NCBI RefSeq assembly: GCF_024171925.1
Contig: NZ_JAMTCO010000001.1
Location: 496,001 to 560,000 of the forward strand
Source of the DNA: Actinokineospora diospyrosa
Lineage (GTDB): Bacteria; Actinomycetota; Actinomycetes; Mycobacteriales; Pseudonocardiaceae
Direction: 5' to 3'
DNA: 64,000 nt
Part shown: positions 52,821 to 60,683 of the stretch, in pieces
How the letters are laid out: every line of letters begins with the position of its first letter
Position numbering within the stretch: position 1 is the stretch's first letter
Position numbers and translations under genes: made by a program
The notes under the pieces: generated by a model
What the model saw: the letters and a program-made list of their open reading frames with translations, nothing else
What the model was told of the DNA's origin: nothing
Databases searched by the model: none

Positions 52821-53695
52821 CGCAGGCCGTCCTGGTAGTTGATGTGTTCGACGGAGCTGGCCAGGGTCGCGGCGCCGGTGCGCAGCAGCTCGTGGACACC
52901 CACCGACGTGGCCGAGTTGATGGGGCCGGGTACGCCGTAGGTCCGGCGGCCGAACTCGTTGGCGGCTCGGACGACGGCGAAGGCACCGCTGCGCTGGCCC
53001 GCTTCGACGATCACGGTCGCCGCGGTGAGGGCGGCCAGCAGTCGGCACCGGGTGTGGAGTCGGACGCGAGATGGTCGCGCACCGATCGGGTACTCGCTGA
53101 CCAGTAGCCCGCCGTTGTCGATCACGGACTGGAACAACCGGGCGTGTGCGGAGGGGTAGGTCTGGTCGACCCCGTGCGCCAGGACGACGATGGTCGGCCC
53201 GTTGGCTGCGAGCGCGCCGCGGTGGGCGGCGGCGTCCACACCGAACCCGCCGCCGCTGACGACGGTCACCCCTGCTTCGGCGAGGTCGTAGCTCATCTCC
53301 GCCGCGATCGTCTCCCCGTAGGGGGAGGCGGCGCGGGCGCCGGTGATGGTGACGGCCTGGTGGGTGAGTTCGGCAAGGGATGCGTCGCCGCGCGTCCAGA
53401 GGGCCAGCGGGGCGCCGCCACCTGGCAAGGCGGTGAGGCGGCCGGTGGGCCAGTCGTTGTCCTCGGGTGTGATGACGCGTGCCGTGCCCGCGTCGAGTGC
53501 GCGTAGGTCGTCGCCTATCTGCGCTCCCGGGCGGGTGATCTCGTTGAGGACCGCGGCGGGCGCGCTGCGATCCCAGATGTGTTCGACCGTTTCGACCACT
53601 CCGTGAACGGCGACGTACTGGTGAAGGGCAGGCGCCGGTGGTTCGGCGGCGCGGAGAAGAAACAGGCGGGCGCGTAGGTCGTCGAGGACGGTCAT
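52817..53695 (-). CDS. DprA/Smf-like Rossmann-fold protein
   Basis: A 292-residue protein with the DprA Rossmann core: TITGARAASPYGETIAAEMS, VVSGGGFGVDAAAHRGAL, VVLAHGVDQTYPSAHARLF, LLVSEYPIGARP and TVIVEAGQRSGAF. The C-terminal winged helix of chromosomal DprA is absent or minimal. DprA loads RecA on incoming single strands; on mobile elements such proteins may protect or process transferred DNA (inference). ATG 53695 is chosen for its AAGGA site; a longer frame lacks one. It lies 22 bases after the PP-loop gene. Confidence 0.85.
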   Translation of the reverse strand: MTVLDDLRARLFLLRAAEPPAPALHQYVAVHGVVETVEHIWDRSAPAAVLNEITRPGAQIGDDLRALDAGTARVITPEDNDWPTGRLTALPGGGAPLALWTRGDASLAELTHQAVTITGARAASPYGETIAAEMSYDLAEAGVTVVSGGGFGVDAAAHRGALAANGPTIVVLAHGVDQTYPSAHARLFQSVIDNGGLLVSEYPIGARPSRVRLHTRCRLLAALTAATVIVEAGQRSGAFAVVRAANEFGRRTYGVPGPINSATSVGVHELLRTGAATLASSVEHINYQDGLR

Positions 53696-53717
53696 GATCG
53701 GTTCCTTGCTGGGTCTT

Positions 53718-55004
53718 TCAGGCCGCGACATGGCGGGCTCGATGTACGGCGGTGATGGCCGCCTCCGCGCGGTGTTCCAGCCGCGCGAGGACGGGGTCGG
53801 TGTGGGTGGCCCACGTGGCGGCGAAGGTGGACAGCTCCTTGTCCTGCGCGAGGGCGGGAGCGACGGTGTAGAACTCCTCCAAGGTGGGGTAGGTGCTCTC
53901 GCTGCGTCTGCGGAGCCAGAGGCGGGGGTGGATGTCGCGGTCGCCGTCGCGGACGGGTGCTCCGGCGATCTGTTCGTTCCTGGTCAACGCGATGCCGGAG
54001 AGTCGGCCGATCTCGGCCAGTTCGGTGTGGATGGTGCGGTGTCCCGCGAACAGGACCCGGTCGACGGATCGGATCGCGTTCGCGGGAGCGTGGTAGAGGC
54101 GGCGCACGCGGTAGATCGCCCACGGCATCGTCTTCATTCGCGCGACGGCTAGCGTGACGGGTTCGGTCACCTGGTCGCGGCGGAGCCGCGTGATGAGTGA
54201 CCTACCGGGGCCGAACAGGCCCGAGCGCGGATTGAGGGCCAGGCACACGTACTCGTCGATGACGTGCTGCGCCGCTTCCTCGGGCAGGGCGGCGAACCGG
54301 GCGCGTTGTTCGGGCCAGCCGAGTCGGTTGCCTGCGTACGGGCAGTGGCGGCAGCAACTCTTCGGCCACACCACCCCCAGCTCTCGCAGGAGGTAGTCGA
54401 CACAGTCCTGTCGGGTCCATCCCCACTCGTGAATCGGGTAGGTCGGGATGCGCCGTCCGCCCATGGAGTACGCGGCATCGCGTGTGATCCTGGCGCCTTC
54501 ATCGGCGTTGAACCCGATGGCGTGGAGGTAGGGCTGGTCGCCGAACTCGCGGGCGCGCCAAGCGTCCAGCGGAGCGCCCTTGGCCTTCTGGCTACATTTC
54601 CGGACCCCTCCGAGCTGAGGCATGGTGCCGGTGACGCGGTTCTCGCGCGAGAGCTTGTAGACCCCATCAAGGTGCAGCCGGTAGGGCTGGCGGGTGTCCT
54701 GGAGAACTGCGACACCGTCCGCCCTCCTGGGGCCGCTGCGAGCAACCTCGACCAGACGGACGTGGTGCCGGCGCAGCAACGGCAGGATGTAGTGCTGCAC
54801 GAGCCTGCCCGTGGTGCTCCACTCGTCGCCGGTTTGGGCGATGACGATGATCAGGTTCGAGAAGTCCGGAGCGATCGTGTCGGGCCGCGCAGCGGGGTCG
54901 GTGAGCATCCGCAGGAGGCCCGCTGTCGATTCAGCGCCCATCCCGTAGGACCAGACGTAGAACATCGGGTAGCGGCGGCTGACAGGGGTTCGTGTCTTGG
55001 TCAT
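53718..55004 (-). CDS. PP-loop / PAPS-reductase-like protein
   Basis: A 428-residue cytosolic protein. Near the N-terminus VWSYGMGAESTAGLLRML resembles a modified PP-loop. VIAQTGDEWSTTGRLVQHY follows, as in PAPS-reductase-like proteins. A Cys cluster, PKSCCRHCPYAGN, lies near residue 222 and KCSQKAK near 140, suggesting Fe-S or zinc binding. Related proteins occur on actinobacterial plasmids and phages; PAPS-like PP-loop proteins also act in DNA sulfur modification, but no dnd partners are present. It is followed closely by the DprA-like and YgjP-like genes. Confidence 0.65.
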   Translation of the reverse strand: MTKTRTPVSRRYPMFYVWSYGMGAESTAGLLRMLTDPAARPDTIAPDFSNLIIVIAQTGDEWSTTGRLVQHYILPLLRRHHVRLVEVARSGPRRADGVAVLQDTRQPYRLHLDGVYKLSRENRVTGTMPQLGGVRKCSQKAKGAPLDAWRAREFGDQPYLHAIGFNADEGARITRDAAYSMGGRRIPTYPIHEWGWTRQDCVDYLLRELGVVWPKSCCRHCPYAGNRLGWPEQRARFAALPEEAAQHVIDEYVCLALNPRSGLFGPGRSLITRLRRDQVTEPVTLAVARMKTMPWAIYRVRRLYHAPANAIRSVDRVLFAGHRTIHTELAEIGRLSGIALTRNEQIAGAPVRDGDRDIHPRLWLRRRSESTYPTLEEFYTVAPALAQDKELSTFAATWATHTDPVLARLEHRAEAAITAVHRARHVAA

Positions 55005-55041
55005 GCCGCTCTCCGCGGTGATGTTCGGTGTGGTGCAGCGG

Positions 55042-55569
55042 CTAGAGACTCGGCGGGAACCGCCAGGTGATGGGCCGGAGCCGCAGGGGTGTGGTGCCCG
55101 CGTAGGAGGCGGCGAGGTTCCCGTGGTCGGTGATCACGCGGTATCCGGCGATCCACACCGCGAACCACGGTTCCGCGGCGGCGCCGTGGCGAGCCGCCGC
55201 GTCGGGTGCGGACACCATGTTGGGGTCCAGCCGGGGCGCGGTGGAGCGGTAGTGGTTCAGGCGGCCGTTGATCATGGGGCAGGCTTGGATGGTGTAGGCC
55301 GCGCACCAGCGATGTAGGGCGGGTTCGCTGGAGCACTGGCGGGCCACGTCGGACATGCGCATCATCAGCACCGCGCGGTGTTCCAGCGGCAGGCCGCAGA
55401 CCCCGCACAGCCGTCCGTGTAGGGCTTGGTCCACGCGGTCGCGATCGACCGATCCGAACAGGAATCGCCCGTCGGCTGTGCGGGGCGTGACCCAGGGAAC
55501 AACCAGTCCGCCCACGGTGGGGAGCTGTCGCAGGGGCTCAGGGATGGGCGGTACGGCAGAGGCAGTCAT
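55042..55569 (-). CDS. Hypothetical protein with zinc-finger-like Cys/His residues
   Basis: A 175-residue cytosolic protein of unknown family. A Cys-x2-Cys pair with a following His (RLCGVCGLPLEH), a later HRWCAAYTIQACP and other Cys residues suggest a metal-bound fold. The rest includes VPWVTPRTADGRFLFGSV and FAVWIAGYRVITDHGNLAA. ATG 55569 is chosen after AGAAGAAG; upstream codons lack a site. It lies 37 bases before the PP-loop gene. Similar proteins seem common on actinobacterial elements, but I cannot name a function. Confidence 0.65.
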   Translation of the reverse strand: MTASAVPPIPEPLRQLPTVGGLVVPWVTPRTADGRFLFGSVDRDRVDQALHGRLCGVCGLPLEHRAVLMMRMSDVARQCSSEPALHRWCAAYTIQACPMINGRLNHYRSTAPRLDPNMVSAPDAAARHGAAAEPWFAVWIAGYRVITDHGNLAASYAGTTPLRLRPITWRFPPSL

Positions 55570-55703
55570 GATCTTCTTCTTGCTGTGGTGTCGGGCGATC
55601 ATGTGCGCTGACGCGGACGGGACCGGAGCGTGTCGGCTCAGGTCTGCGACCTGACCCCGGTGTTCGACACACCTGGGGCCAGACCGCAGAACGCGGACCT
55701 GTG

Positions 55704-56015
55704 TCAGTCGGGCCAGGAGGGTTGGAACTCGCGCGGTAGTCCCTCGAATCGCCACCGGCCGGAGATCTCGTGCCGACCGTCGTGCCATCGGACATGTGCG
55801 CGTGGCACGCAGTAGTTCGGCCCTGAGGTCGTTTCGTCGCCGCGCTGGTGGCCGCGTCGGGTGGCGGTGATCGTGATCTCGATGTTGCCGTGAGCCGTGT
55901 AGCCGGTCACCTTGGCGGGCACGAGACCGACCAGGTACGCGTCAAGGAACACCAGGTCCCCGACCCGCACCACGGTGGGCTCGACCGGCCCCTCGCCGCG
56001 ATCGGGCGCGCTCAC
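55704..56015 (-). CDS. Hypothetical 103-residue protein
   Basis: A short, beta-rich cytosolic protein (VVRVGDLVFLDAYLVGLVP, GNIEITITATRRG), possibly an SH3-like or beta-barrel fold that handles nucleic acid; this is only an impression. Its GTG start overlaps the previous stop (GTGA), so it is coupled to the phage-like protein before it. No motif or family was recognised. Confidence 0.6.
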   Translation of the reverse strand: MSAPDRGEGPVEPTVVRVGDLVFLDAYLVGLVPAKVTGYTAHGNIEITITATRRGHQRGDETTSGPNYCVPRAHVRWHDGRHEISGRWRFEGLPREFQPSWPD

Positions 56016-56593
56016 GGAGTTTCCTCCGCTCGCTGGTGGGCGAGCATGAGGTACACGACGGGGGACTCCCCTACGTGGTGCCGCTCTCCGGTGTCATCTG
56101 TCCAGACAGGACCATCGAACAGCGGGGCCGCGCCGTGCCTGGTGATGTGCGAGGCGAGCGCGGATAGCGTCGCCTCGAACCGCTCCCACGGCGGCAGGTA
56201 GCCCTGCGCTCTGCGCAGCAGCAGGTCATACCGCGCCCGCGTGCCCTCATCGAGTTGGTCGTACAAGCCCATGAGCCGGAACCGGGCGTCAGCGACCGGC
56301 GTGATGTGCTCGGACACGTGGAACGACCGGACGTGTTCCTCGGAGTTCAGGAACATGACCACCAGGTCGGTGTAGGTGCTGGCTTTCGGGTTGTTCCAAT
56401 ACAGGTAGTCCCGTCGGGGGTCGGTGGTCTGCGACATGAAGCGTTGCAGCCCCCGATGCTTGCCTCTCTTCCCGTTCTCGACCCAGTAACGGATCTGGCA
56501 CCGCAACGTGCGTCCGTAGGGGTAGTCGTCGACCAGGTATGCGGTGTCCGGGCTGGTGTGGCCACGGAGAATGGTGACGCGCTGGATATCCAT
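56012..56593 (-). CDS. Phage/ICE-type hypothetical protein
   Basis: A 193-residue cytosolic protein resembling uncharacterised actinophage and plasmid proteins: DIQRVTILRGHTSPDTAYLV and LRCQIRYWVENGKRGKHRG near the start, then WNNPKASTYTDLVVMFL. I chose ATG 56593 because the preceding codons are unlike protein, although the AAAGAAAG upstream is a weak site. It overlaps the next gene and lies 107 bases after the amidotransferase gene. Its role in the operon is unknown. Confidence 0.6.
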   Translation of the reverse strand: MDIQRVTILRGHTSPDTAYLVDDYPYGRTLRCQIRYWVENGKRGKHRGLQRFMSQTTDPRRDYLYWNNPKASTYTDLVVMFLNSEEHVRSFHVSEHITPVADARFRLMGLYDQLDEGTRARYDLLLRRAQGYLPPWERFEATLSALASHITRHGAAPLFDGPVWTDDTGERHHVGESPVVYLMLAHQRAEETP

Positions 56594-56700
56594 ACTTGCG
56601 ACTTTCTTTCTAGCGGCGTGTGCCGGACGCCCCACGCACGCGGCGTCCGGCACACGATTGCAACACTATGGGAGGAGCAGGGAGGTCCTATGAGGACTGG

Positions 56701-57513
56701 CTAGTGGGCGGCCCAATCGAAGAGGGACGGCGGCTGGTCGAAGGTCTCCCACACCTGGCCGCCCACATCGTCGGATCTGGTCGCCCAGCCGACGGGGAGG
56801 TAGCACACGCAGTGGCCGTCCAACTCTTCGCAGTCCATACAGGTTCCGCAGACCCGGCAGAAGCCGGTAACGAAGTCCACGGAGTCAAGTTCAAGGCATC
56901 CTGTGCACTGGCCATCCAACAGGAACGGGTGGTCCGAGACCGGTTCCGCCTGATAGCTGCCGTTCGAGTACCAAATGCCGCCATCCCACATCCCGCTGTC
57001 CTCACCGAGGATGTAGGCGGACCGGCGGTACCGTGGGTTCACGGTCAAGATCACGACCTTGTTGGACGCGCCTAGCCACCGTTGGAACGCCGTTCGCCCC
57101 TGCCGGGTGGTCAACGATCCGAACGGTTGGCGGGGTAGGAAGTCCTCCGCCGCGATCCGGGTATCGCACCGCCGGTCCCGGCCCCGCGGCCATAGCTCCG
57201 ACGGAAGAACCCCGTTGTGGGCCAAGACCGTGCGGGAGTCGTCTCCCAGGGTGAAGGGGTGACAGTTCCGGGTGCTGGTCGTCCCGCCGGTCGACAGGCG
57301 CGAGTGGAACAGCGCCGGCCCGTCGGGGTGCTGCTCCCGGTCGCTCTGGAACTGTCGGATGAGGGCATCGGGTTTCATCCCGTGGCGCACGATCAGGTGC
57401 CGATCGGCGGTCACGATCGCGTAGCCGTGTCCGTCCTCGTTGGCCAACGCCCCCCGCTCCAGCGCGGCGACGTTGGGTTGGACACCCTCCGGGAAGAACG
57501 TCAGCAAGCACAC
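56701..57513 (-). CDS. Class II glutamine amidotransferase-like protein
   Basis: A 270-residue Ntn-hydrolase-type protein. GTG 57513 gives Cys as residue 2 (VCLLTFFPEG), the expected N-terminal nucleophile, with GGAGG seven bases upstream. Further class II signatures are NEDGHGYAI, LFHSRLSTGG, NCHPFTLGD and LAHNGVL. The C-terminus has a cluster of eight Cys in two knuckles (GQCTGCLEL, CRVCGTCMDCEELDGHCVCY), probably zinc-binding. It overlaps the amidoligase gene by 13 bases. The pair could make ammonia from glutamine and use it, or build or cleave amide bonds on a peptide or metabolite (inference). Confidence 0.85.
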   Translation of the reverse strand: MCLLTFFPEGVQPNVAALERGALANEDGHGYAIVTADRHLIVRHGMKPDALIRQFQSDREQHPDGPALFHSRLSTGGTTSTRNCHPFTLGDDSRTVLAHNGVLPSELWPRGRDRRCDTRIAAEDFLPRQPFGSLTTRQGRTAFQRWLGASNKVVILTVNPRYRRSAYILGEDSGMWDGGIWYSNGSYQAEPVSDHPFLLDGQCTGCLELDSVDFVTGFCRVCGTCMDCEELDGHCVCYLPVGWATRSDDVGGQVWETFDQPPSLFDWAAH

Positions 57514-58625
57514 GGCAGGGCCTCCATCTGGTCGGCCAGGTCGGGGTAGATGCCCTGTGCCGCAACCCAGCGAGCGAAGGACTCCCAGCCCCACCCGCCC
57601 CCGGTCGCGATGTCCCGAACGGTCAGGGCGCGGGTGTACTCCACCGACGCGGCTGCCAGTGCCAGCGCGGCTTTCACCTCGGTTTCGTTGACCGTGCCGG
57701 CGAAGATGCGCAGCTCGAAGGTGTGTTCGTTCTGCACGTTGATCGCCTGGTACCGGTTGGTGCACTTGCCGCCCTTGGCTGCGTGCTTGGCGTACCGGCG
57801 CCCTTCAGGAGAGAACGGCGCCCACTGGTTCGACTCTCGGCGCGCGATCTCGATGACCTCGGTTTGGTTGCGGTAGAAGAGTTTCAGCCACCGGAACACG
57901 TGAGCCGGTCCGTCGAACGCGGCGCGGCTGACGTGGACGTGCAGCCCGTTCCCGTCACCGCTCGCACCCAATGCGGCCAGTTCGTCCAACATGCCCCACG
58001 GAAAGTGGCCAATGGCCCAGTCGTAGGACATCGGGTGAGTCACGATCTCAAAGCCGCGACCGATCGAGCAGTCTTCCTTGAGGTAGCCCACCGACCCGAG
58101 ATGATCAGTCGCGGTCTCGGCACAGTAGCCAAGATCCGGAGTGTTGATCTCCAGCTCGACCCCGAGGTACAGCGGTCCGGTGCCGTGAAACTCCGGCGCC
58201 GGACGGTAGTCGTAGCAATGGATGTAGTCGGACGCGTCGTCTGCCTGCTCCGGCTCGCACGACTCGCAGTAGTCGCCATTCCGGGTGAGGATGTAGCAGT
58301 TCTCGCACGACCAGTACGCGTCACTGCACGAGTCGCAAACCTCGCCACCATTGTCGGTCGAGCGCGAGTCCTCGGAGAGCGTGTCACATTCGACGCATGT
58401 CGACATGCCCCACGCGCACTCATCGCAGACCGAACGGTCAAAGTCCGTCTCAGTCAGCGACGATGCGTATTCATCGCATCGGCCGCACTTTTCATAGCCG
58501 GTGAGGCAATCGGCACAGACTTCGCTGCCGTCCATCGTGACGGTGGTGCAACCGGTCTCAACACCGCACCCGTCGCACTGGACTACGGGCACGGGCGGGG
58601 CGAAGGGTAGAGTTAACGTAGGCAT
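57501..58625 (-). CDS. Amidoligase_2-like (COOH-NH2 ligase) with Cys-rich N-terminal zinc domain
   Basis: A 374-residue protein. Residues 15-140 contain repeated Cys-x2-Cys knuckles (CDGCGVETGC, CADCLTGYEKCGRC, CDECAWGMSTCVEC, CDSCSDAYWSCENC), a multi-zinc module. The C-terminal part shows glutamine-synthetase-like amidoligase motifs: LYLGVELEINTPDLG, GFEIVTHPMSYDW, GNGLHVHVSRAAF and TFELRIFAGTVN. Such ligases were predicted to join carboxyl and amino groups and are known to neighbour class II amidotransferases, as here. ATG 58625 has GGGAG upstream. It is the first gene of an eight-gene operon whose leader carries three hairpins. Confidence 0.85.
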   Translation of the reverse strand: MPTLTLPFAPPVPVVQCDGCGVETGCTTVTMDGSEVCADCLTGYEKCGRCDEYASSLTETDFDRSVCDECAWGMSTCVECDTLSEDSRSTDNGGEVCDSCSDAYWSCENCYILTRNGDYCESCEPEQADDASDYIHCYDYRPAPEFHGTGPLYLGVELEINTPDLGYCAETATDHLGSVGYLKEDCSIGRGFEIVTHPMSYDWAIGHFPWGMLDELAALGASGDGNGLHVHVSRAAFDGPAHVFRWLKLFYRNQTEVIEIARRESNQWAPFSPEGRRYAKHAAKGGKCTNRYQAINVQNEHTFELRIFAGTVNETEVKAALALAAASVEYTRALTVRDIATGGGWGWESFARWVAAQGIYPDLADQMEALPCAC

Positions 58626-58650
58626 AGCGGGCTTACTCCCGTGGTGCCAA

Positions 58651-58686
58651 GAGGCCGGTAGTGGGCGGCAACCCGCTACCGGCCTC
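58651..58686 (-). repeat. 15-bp hairpin upstream of the amidoligase gene
   Basis: GAGGCCGGTAGTGGG (58651-58665) pairs with CCCGCTACCGGCCTC (58672-58686), one mismatch (G-T type), 6-base loop. It lies 26 bases before the amidoligase start codon, in its probable mRNA leader. Confidence 0.7.
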
Positions 58687-58755
58687 GCCAACGCAAGCAA
58701 GGGGCCGAAACGCGCCCCCGACGACGGCGGGCAGCCAAGACACGGCGTGCCTGCC

Positions 58756-58776
58756 GGTCTGGCATCAGGCCAGACC
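58756..58776 (-). repeat. 8-bp perfect inverted repeat
   Basis: GGTCTGGC (58756-58763) and GCCAGACC (58769-58776) flank ATCAG. It is the second structure in the probable leader of the amidoligase operon. Confidence 0.55.
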
Positions 58777-58803
58777 CGTATATGCATGTGTTCGCCTAAG
58801 CAG

Positions 58804-58852
58804 GCGTGGCCACGCACGGTCACCTGCAAGGGAAGACCGTGCATGACCACGC
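58804..58852 (-). repeat. 18-bp hairpin with two compensating G-T pairs
   Basis: GCGTGGCCACGCACGGTC (58804-58821) pairs with GACCGTGCATGACCACGC (58835-58852). The two differences fall at G-T/wobble positions, so an RNA stem would be continuous on one strand. Loop 13 bases. Confidence 0.65.
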
Positions 58853-59707
58853 GCACTCAGAAGTGCGTGAATCAAGAGATAGAGAAGTGACGTTGTGTCT
58901 AGCGCGCAATGCAGGGAACCATGCCCGTAAGGGTGTGGCGTGCTATGGGCACGTGAGAGCGAAGCCCTCAGCATCGAATGCCCAATGTCGGCAACCGCCT
59001 GAGACAACCCCGAACGCCCACGCATCGCGACGTCTGTCGGTGCTAGACCACCATGGAGTTATCTTGGGACACACCTGTAGTAGGTATGCGTTTATGCGCG
59101 CTACTCCGCTCTATAGCAAGAGCTTTACGTAGTGAAGCTGCAAGCGCAGTTACTACACACCCCAGACTAGGGATGCGCGTTTGGCTACGCGTCGTTCTTC
59201 ACGCTGCTCTGCACGGTTTCGCTGCTGTCCGCACGGCCCAAGCCGTTGCCCGCGCTTTGCGGGACTTTCGTCGTCCGAACGTCAGAGGAAAGAGGATCAA
59301 CCGGTTCGCAAGAGCTAGGGGGCAACGCCCCCGCCCTGTCGACTGGCCTTCCCGTTGACTCCGACTGTTGGGGTGACATGTAGAAGTCAACAGCAAGGGT
59401 CAACACTTTTCAACCCCACTCCTCCTCTCGTTACCTTTCCGTGACCAAGCGGCGGGGGGCCGCATATCGCGGACAGGGACGTCGTCGAAAGAGTCCGGCC
59501 GCCTAGCTGGGCGATCGAGCGACGCTGAGATGCCGGCCGTCGGCCGCAATGGTGTGAACGAAGGGCGGCAGACACAGAGGAACGGGCTTCTACGCCCGAC
59601 AACAGTGCGCGTCGACGAAATCATCGAGCGGCAGCGAATCCTACGGGGCATTCCACGGGCCGCAAGTGCGCCATTCGGGGCCGAAACGCGGAGGTGCGCA
59701 CGGGGTG

Positions 59708-59754
59708 GCGTTGCTGTTTCTTCCGGTGCTTTTTGCCGGAAGAAACAGCAACGC
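59708..59754. repeat. Perfect 19-bp hairpin with T-rich loop
   Basis: GCGTTGCTGTTTCTTCCGG (59708-59726) pairs exactly with 59736-59754 across TGCTTTTTG. It is too far from any gene end to be an obvious terminator. It resembles structures at origins of transfer or single-strand origins. Confidence 0.7.
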
Positions 59755-59912
59755 TGAAACCTGTAGACCCGCCAGGCGGCAAGCCGGAGCCGCGGACCGC
59801 GGACCGGCACATGCACAGCCAGGCCGACTTGCACCTACCCGGCTTGCTGCCGAGTTGGCCAACACGCGGGAGGATCTAGGACCCCCTCCCATCAGCGGCG
59901 ACCCGACTTGCA

Positions 59913-59939
59913 CCCTCCTCCCGCCTAGCGGGAGGAGGG
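59913..59939. repeat. Perfect 12-bp hairpin with three-base loop
   Basis: CCCTCCTCCCGC (59913-59924) and GCGGGAGGAGGG (59928-59939) flank CTA. The stem is purine/pyrimidine-asymmetric and lies about 300 bases before the HxlR-like gene. Confidence 0.65.
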
Positions 59940-60237
59940 ACGGGCGCAGGCGTGGGAGGAGGAGGTGCGTGGACAACTGCCCGGATTCATACGGTTACGT
60001 TCCGTCGAGATTCCCCTGCGCCAGCCACTCTGGGAGAGCGAGCGTCTACACAGGTAGAGATTGTCCTCGGAAAGGATCATTATTCATAGTATGTTGGCGG
60101 CCACGCCCGGTGAGGATGCATCTCGCAACCTTGTTGAACCGGCGCCAGGGAGGAGATGTCGATATTGAGACTGTCACACTCGTCAGCGGTCGACCGATCG
60201 TTGAGGTTGAGCGTTTACTGATCACGGAGTGAGAGAG

Positions 60238-60666
60238 ATGACGATGGGGGATGTGGATATTCTGCGTAGGTCGAGAGACCTCAAGCATATCCTGGAATAC
60301 GATTGGCTGAGTGATGTTCTTGTCGCGCTCAAGCCTGGCCAGCTCAACTATTCGGTGTTGTTGAAGCGTATTCAGGCGGATGCGCCGTTCGATCCGTGGT
60401 CGGGGCGGAAGGCGGTCATCCAGCCGCGGAGCTTGGCGCGGACGCTGCAGCGAATGGTGGATAACGGGTTGATCGTCCGCCACGAGGTGGAGCGGACGTT
60501 CCCGCGGTCGGTGTCCTACGAGCTGACGCGGGCCGGGGACGACCTGCTGGCCGAGTTGAGCGCGCTGGCCGGATGGGCGGTCAGGCATGACGAGGTGATC
60601 GCCGAGGCGCGGACGCGGTACCGGCAGCGTCGAGGACTCGTCGACGACGGCAGCGAAGCCTGCTGA
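60238..60666 (+). CDS. HxlR-type winged helix-turn-helix transcriptional regulator
   Basis: A 142-residue cytosolic DNA-binding protein of the HxlR/PadR-like type. Its winged helix is readable as WLSDVLVALKPGQLNYSVLL, then SLARTLQRMVDNGLIVRHEV and VSYELTRAGDDLLAELSALA. I chose ATG 60238 because GGAG lies nine bases upstream; the frame also allows GTG 60229. It is transcribed away from the hairpin-rich region and converges with the LysM-BTAD gene, 17 bases apart. It may control the element's accessory operons. HxlR proteins usually sense small molecules, but no effector is evident. Confidence 0.8.
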   Translation: MTMGDVDILRRSRDLKHILEYDWLSDVLVALKPGQLNYSVLLKRIQADAPFDPWSGRKAVIQPRSLARTLQRMVDNGLIVRHEVERTFPRSVSYELTRAGDDLLAELSALAGWAVRHDEVIAEARTRYRQRRGLVDDGSEAC

Positions 60667-60683
60667 CGCAACCGGGTACTCGG

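Larger units (their letters stand above)
58626..60237. other. Hairpin-rich 1.6-kb non-coding region (candidate origin or leader)
   Basis: No frame here has both a ribosome site and credible protein sequence. Composition varies, with an AT-richer part near 59050-59160. At least five inverted repeats are present, three next to the amidoligase operon and two nearer the HxlR-like gene. This is the longest gene-free stretch of the element and the best place for an origin of transfer or replication. Confidence 0.6.

Noticed and set aside
53718-55004. PP-loop gene as part of a Dnd/Ssp DNA phosphorothioation system
   Set aside because: There is no DndA/B/D/E or SspB/C/D partner nearby, and the PP-loop is divergent; only the general PAPS-reductase-like label is justified.
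60046-60588. Minus-strand frame across the HxlR-like gene
   Set aside because: Antisense shadow of the winged-helix gene; the plus-strand protein has a clear fold and ribosome site.
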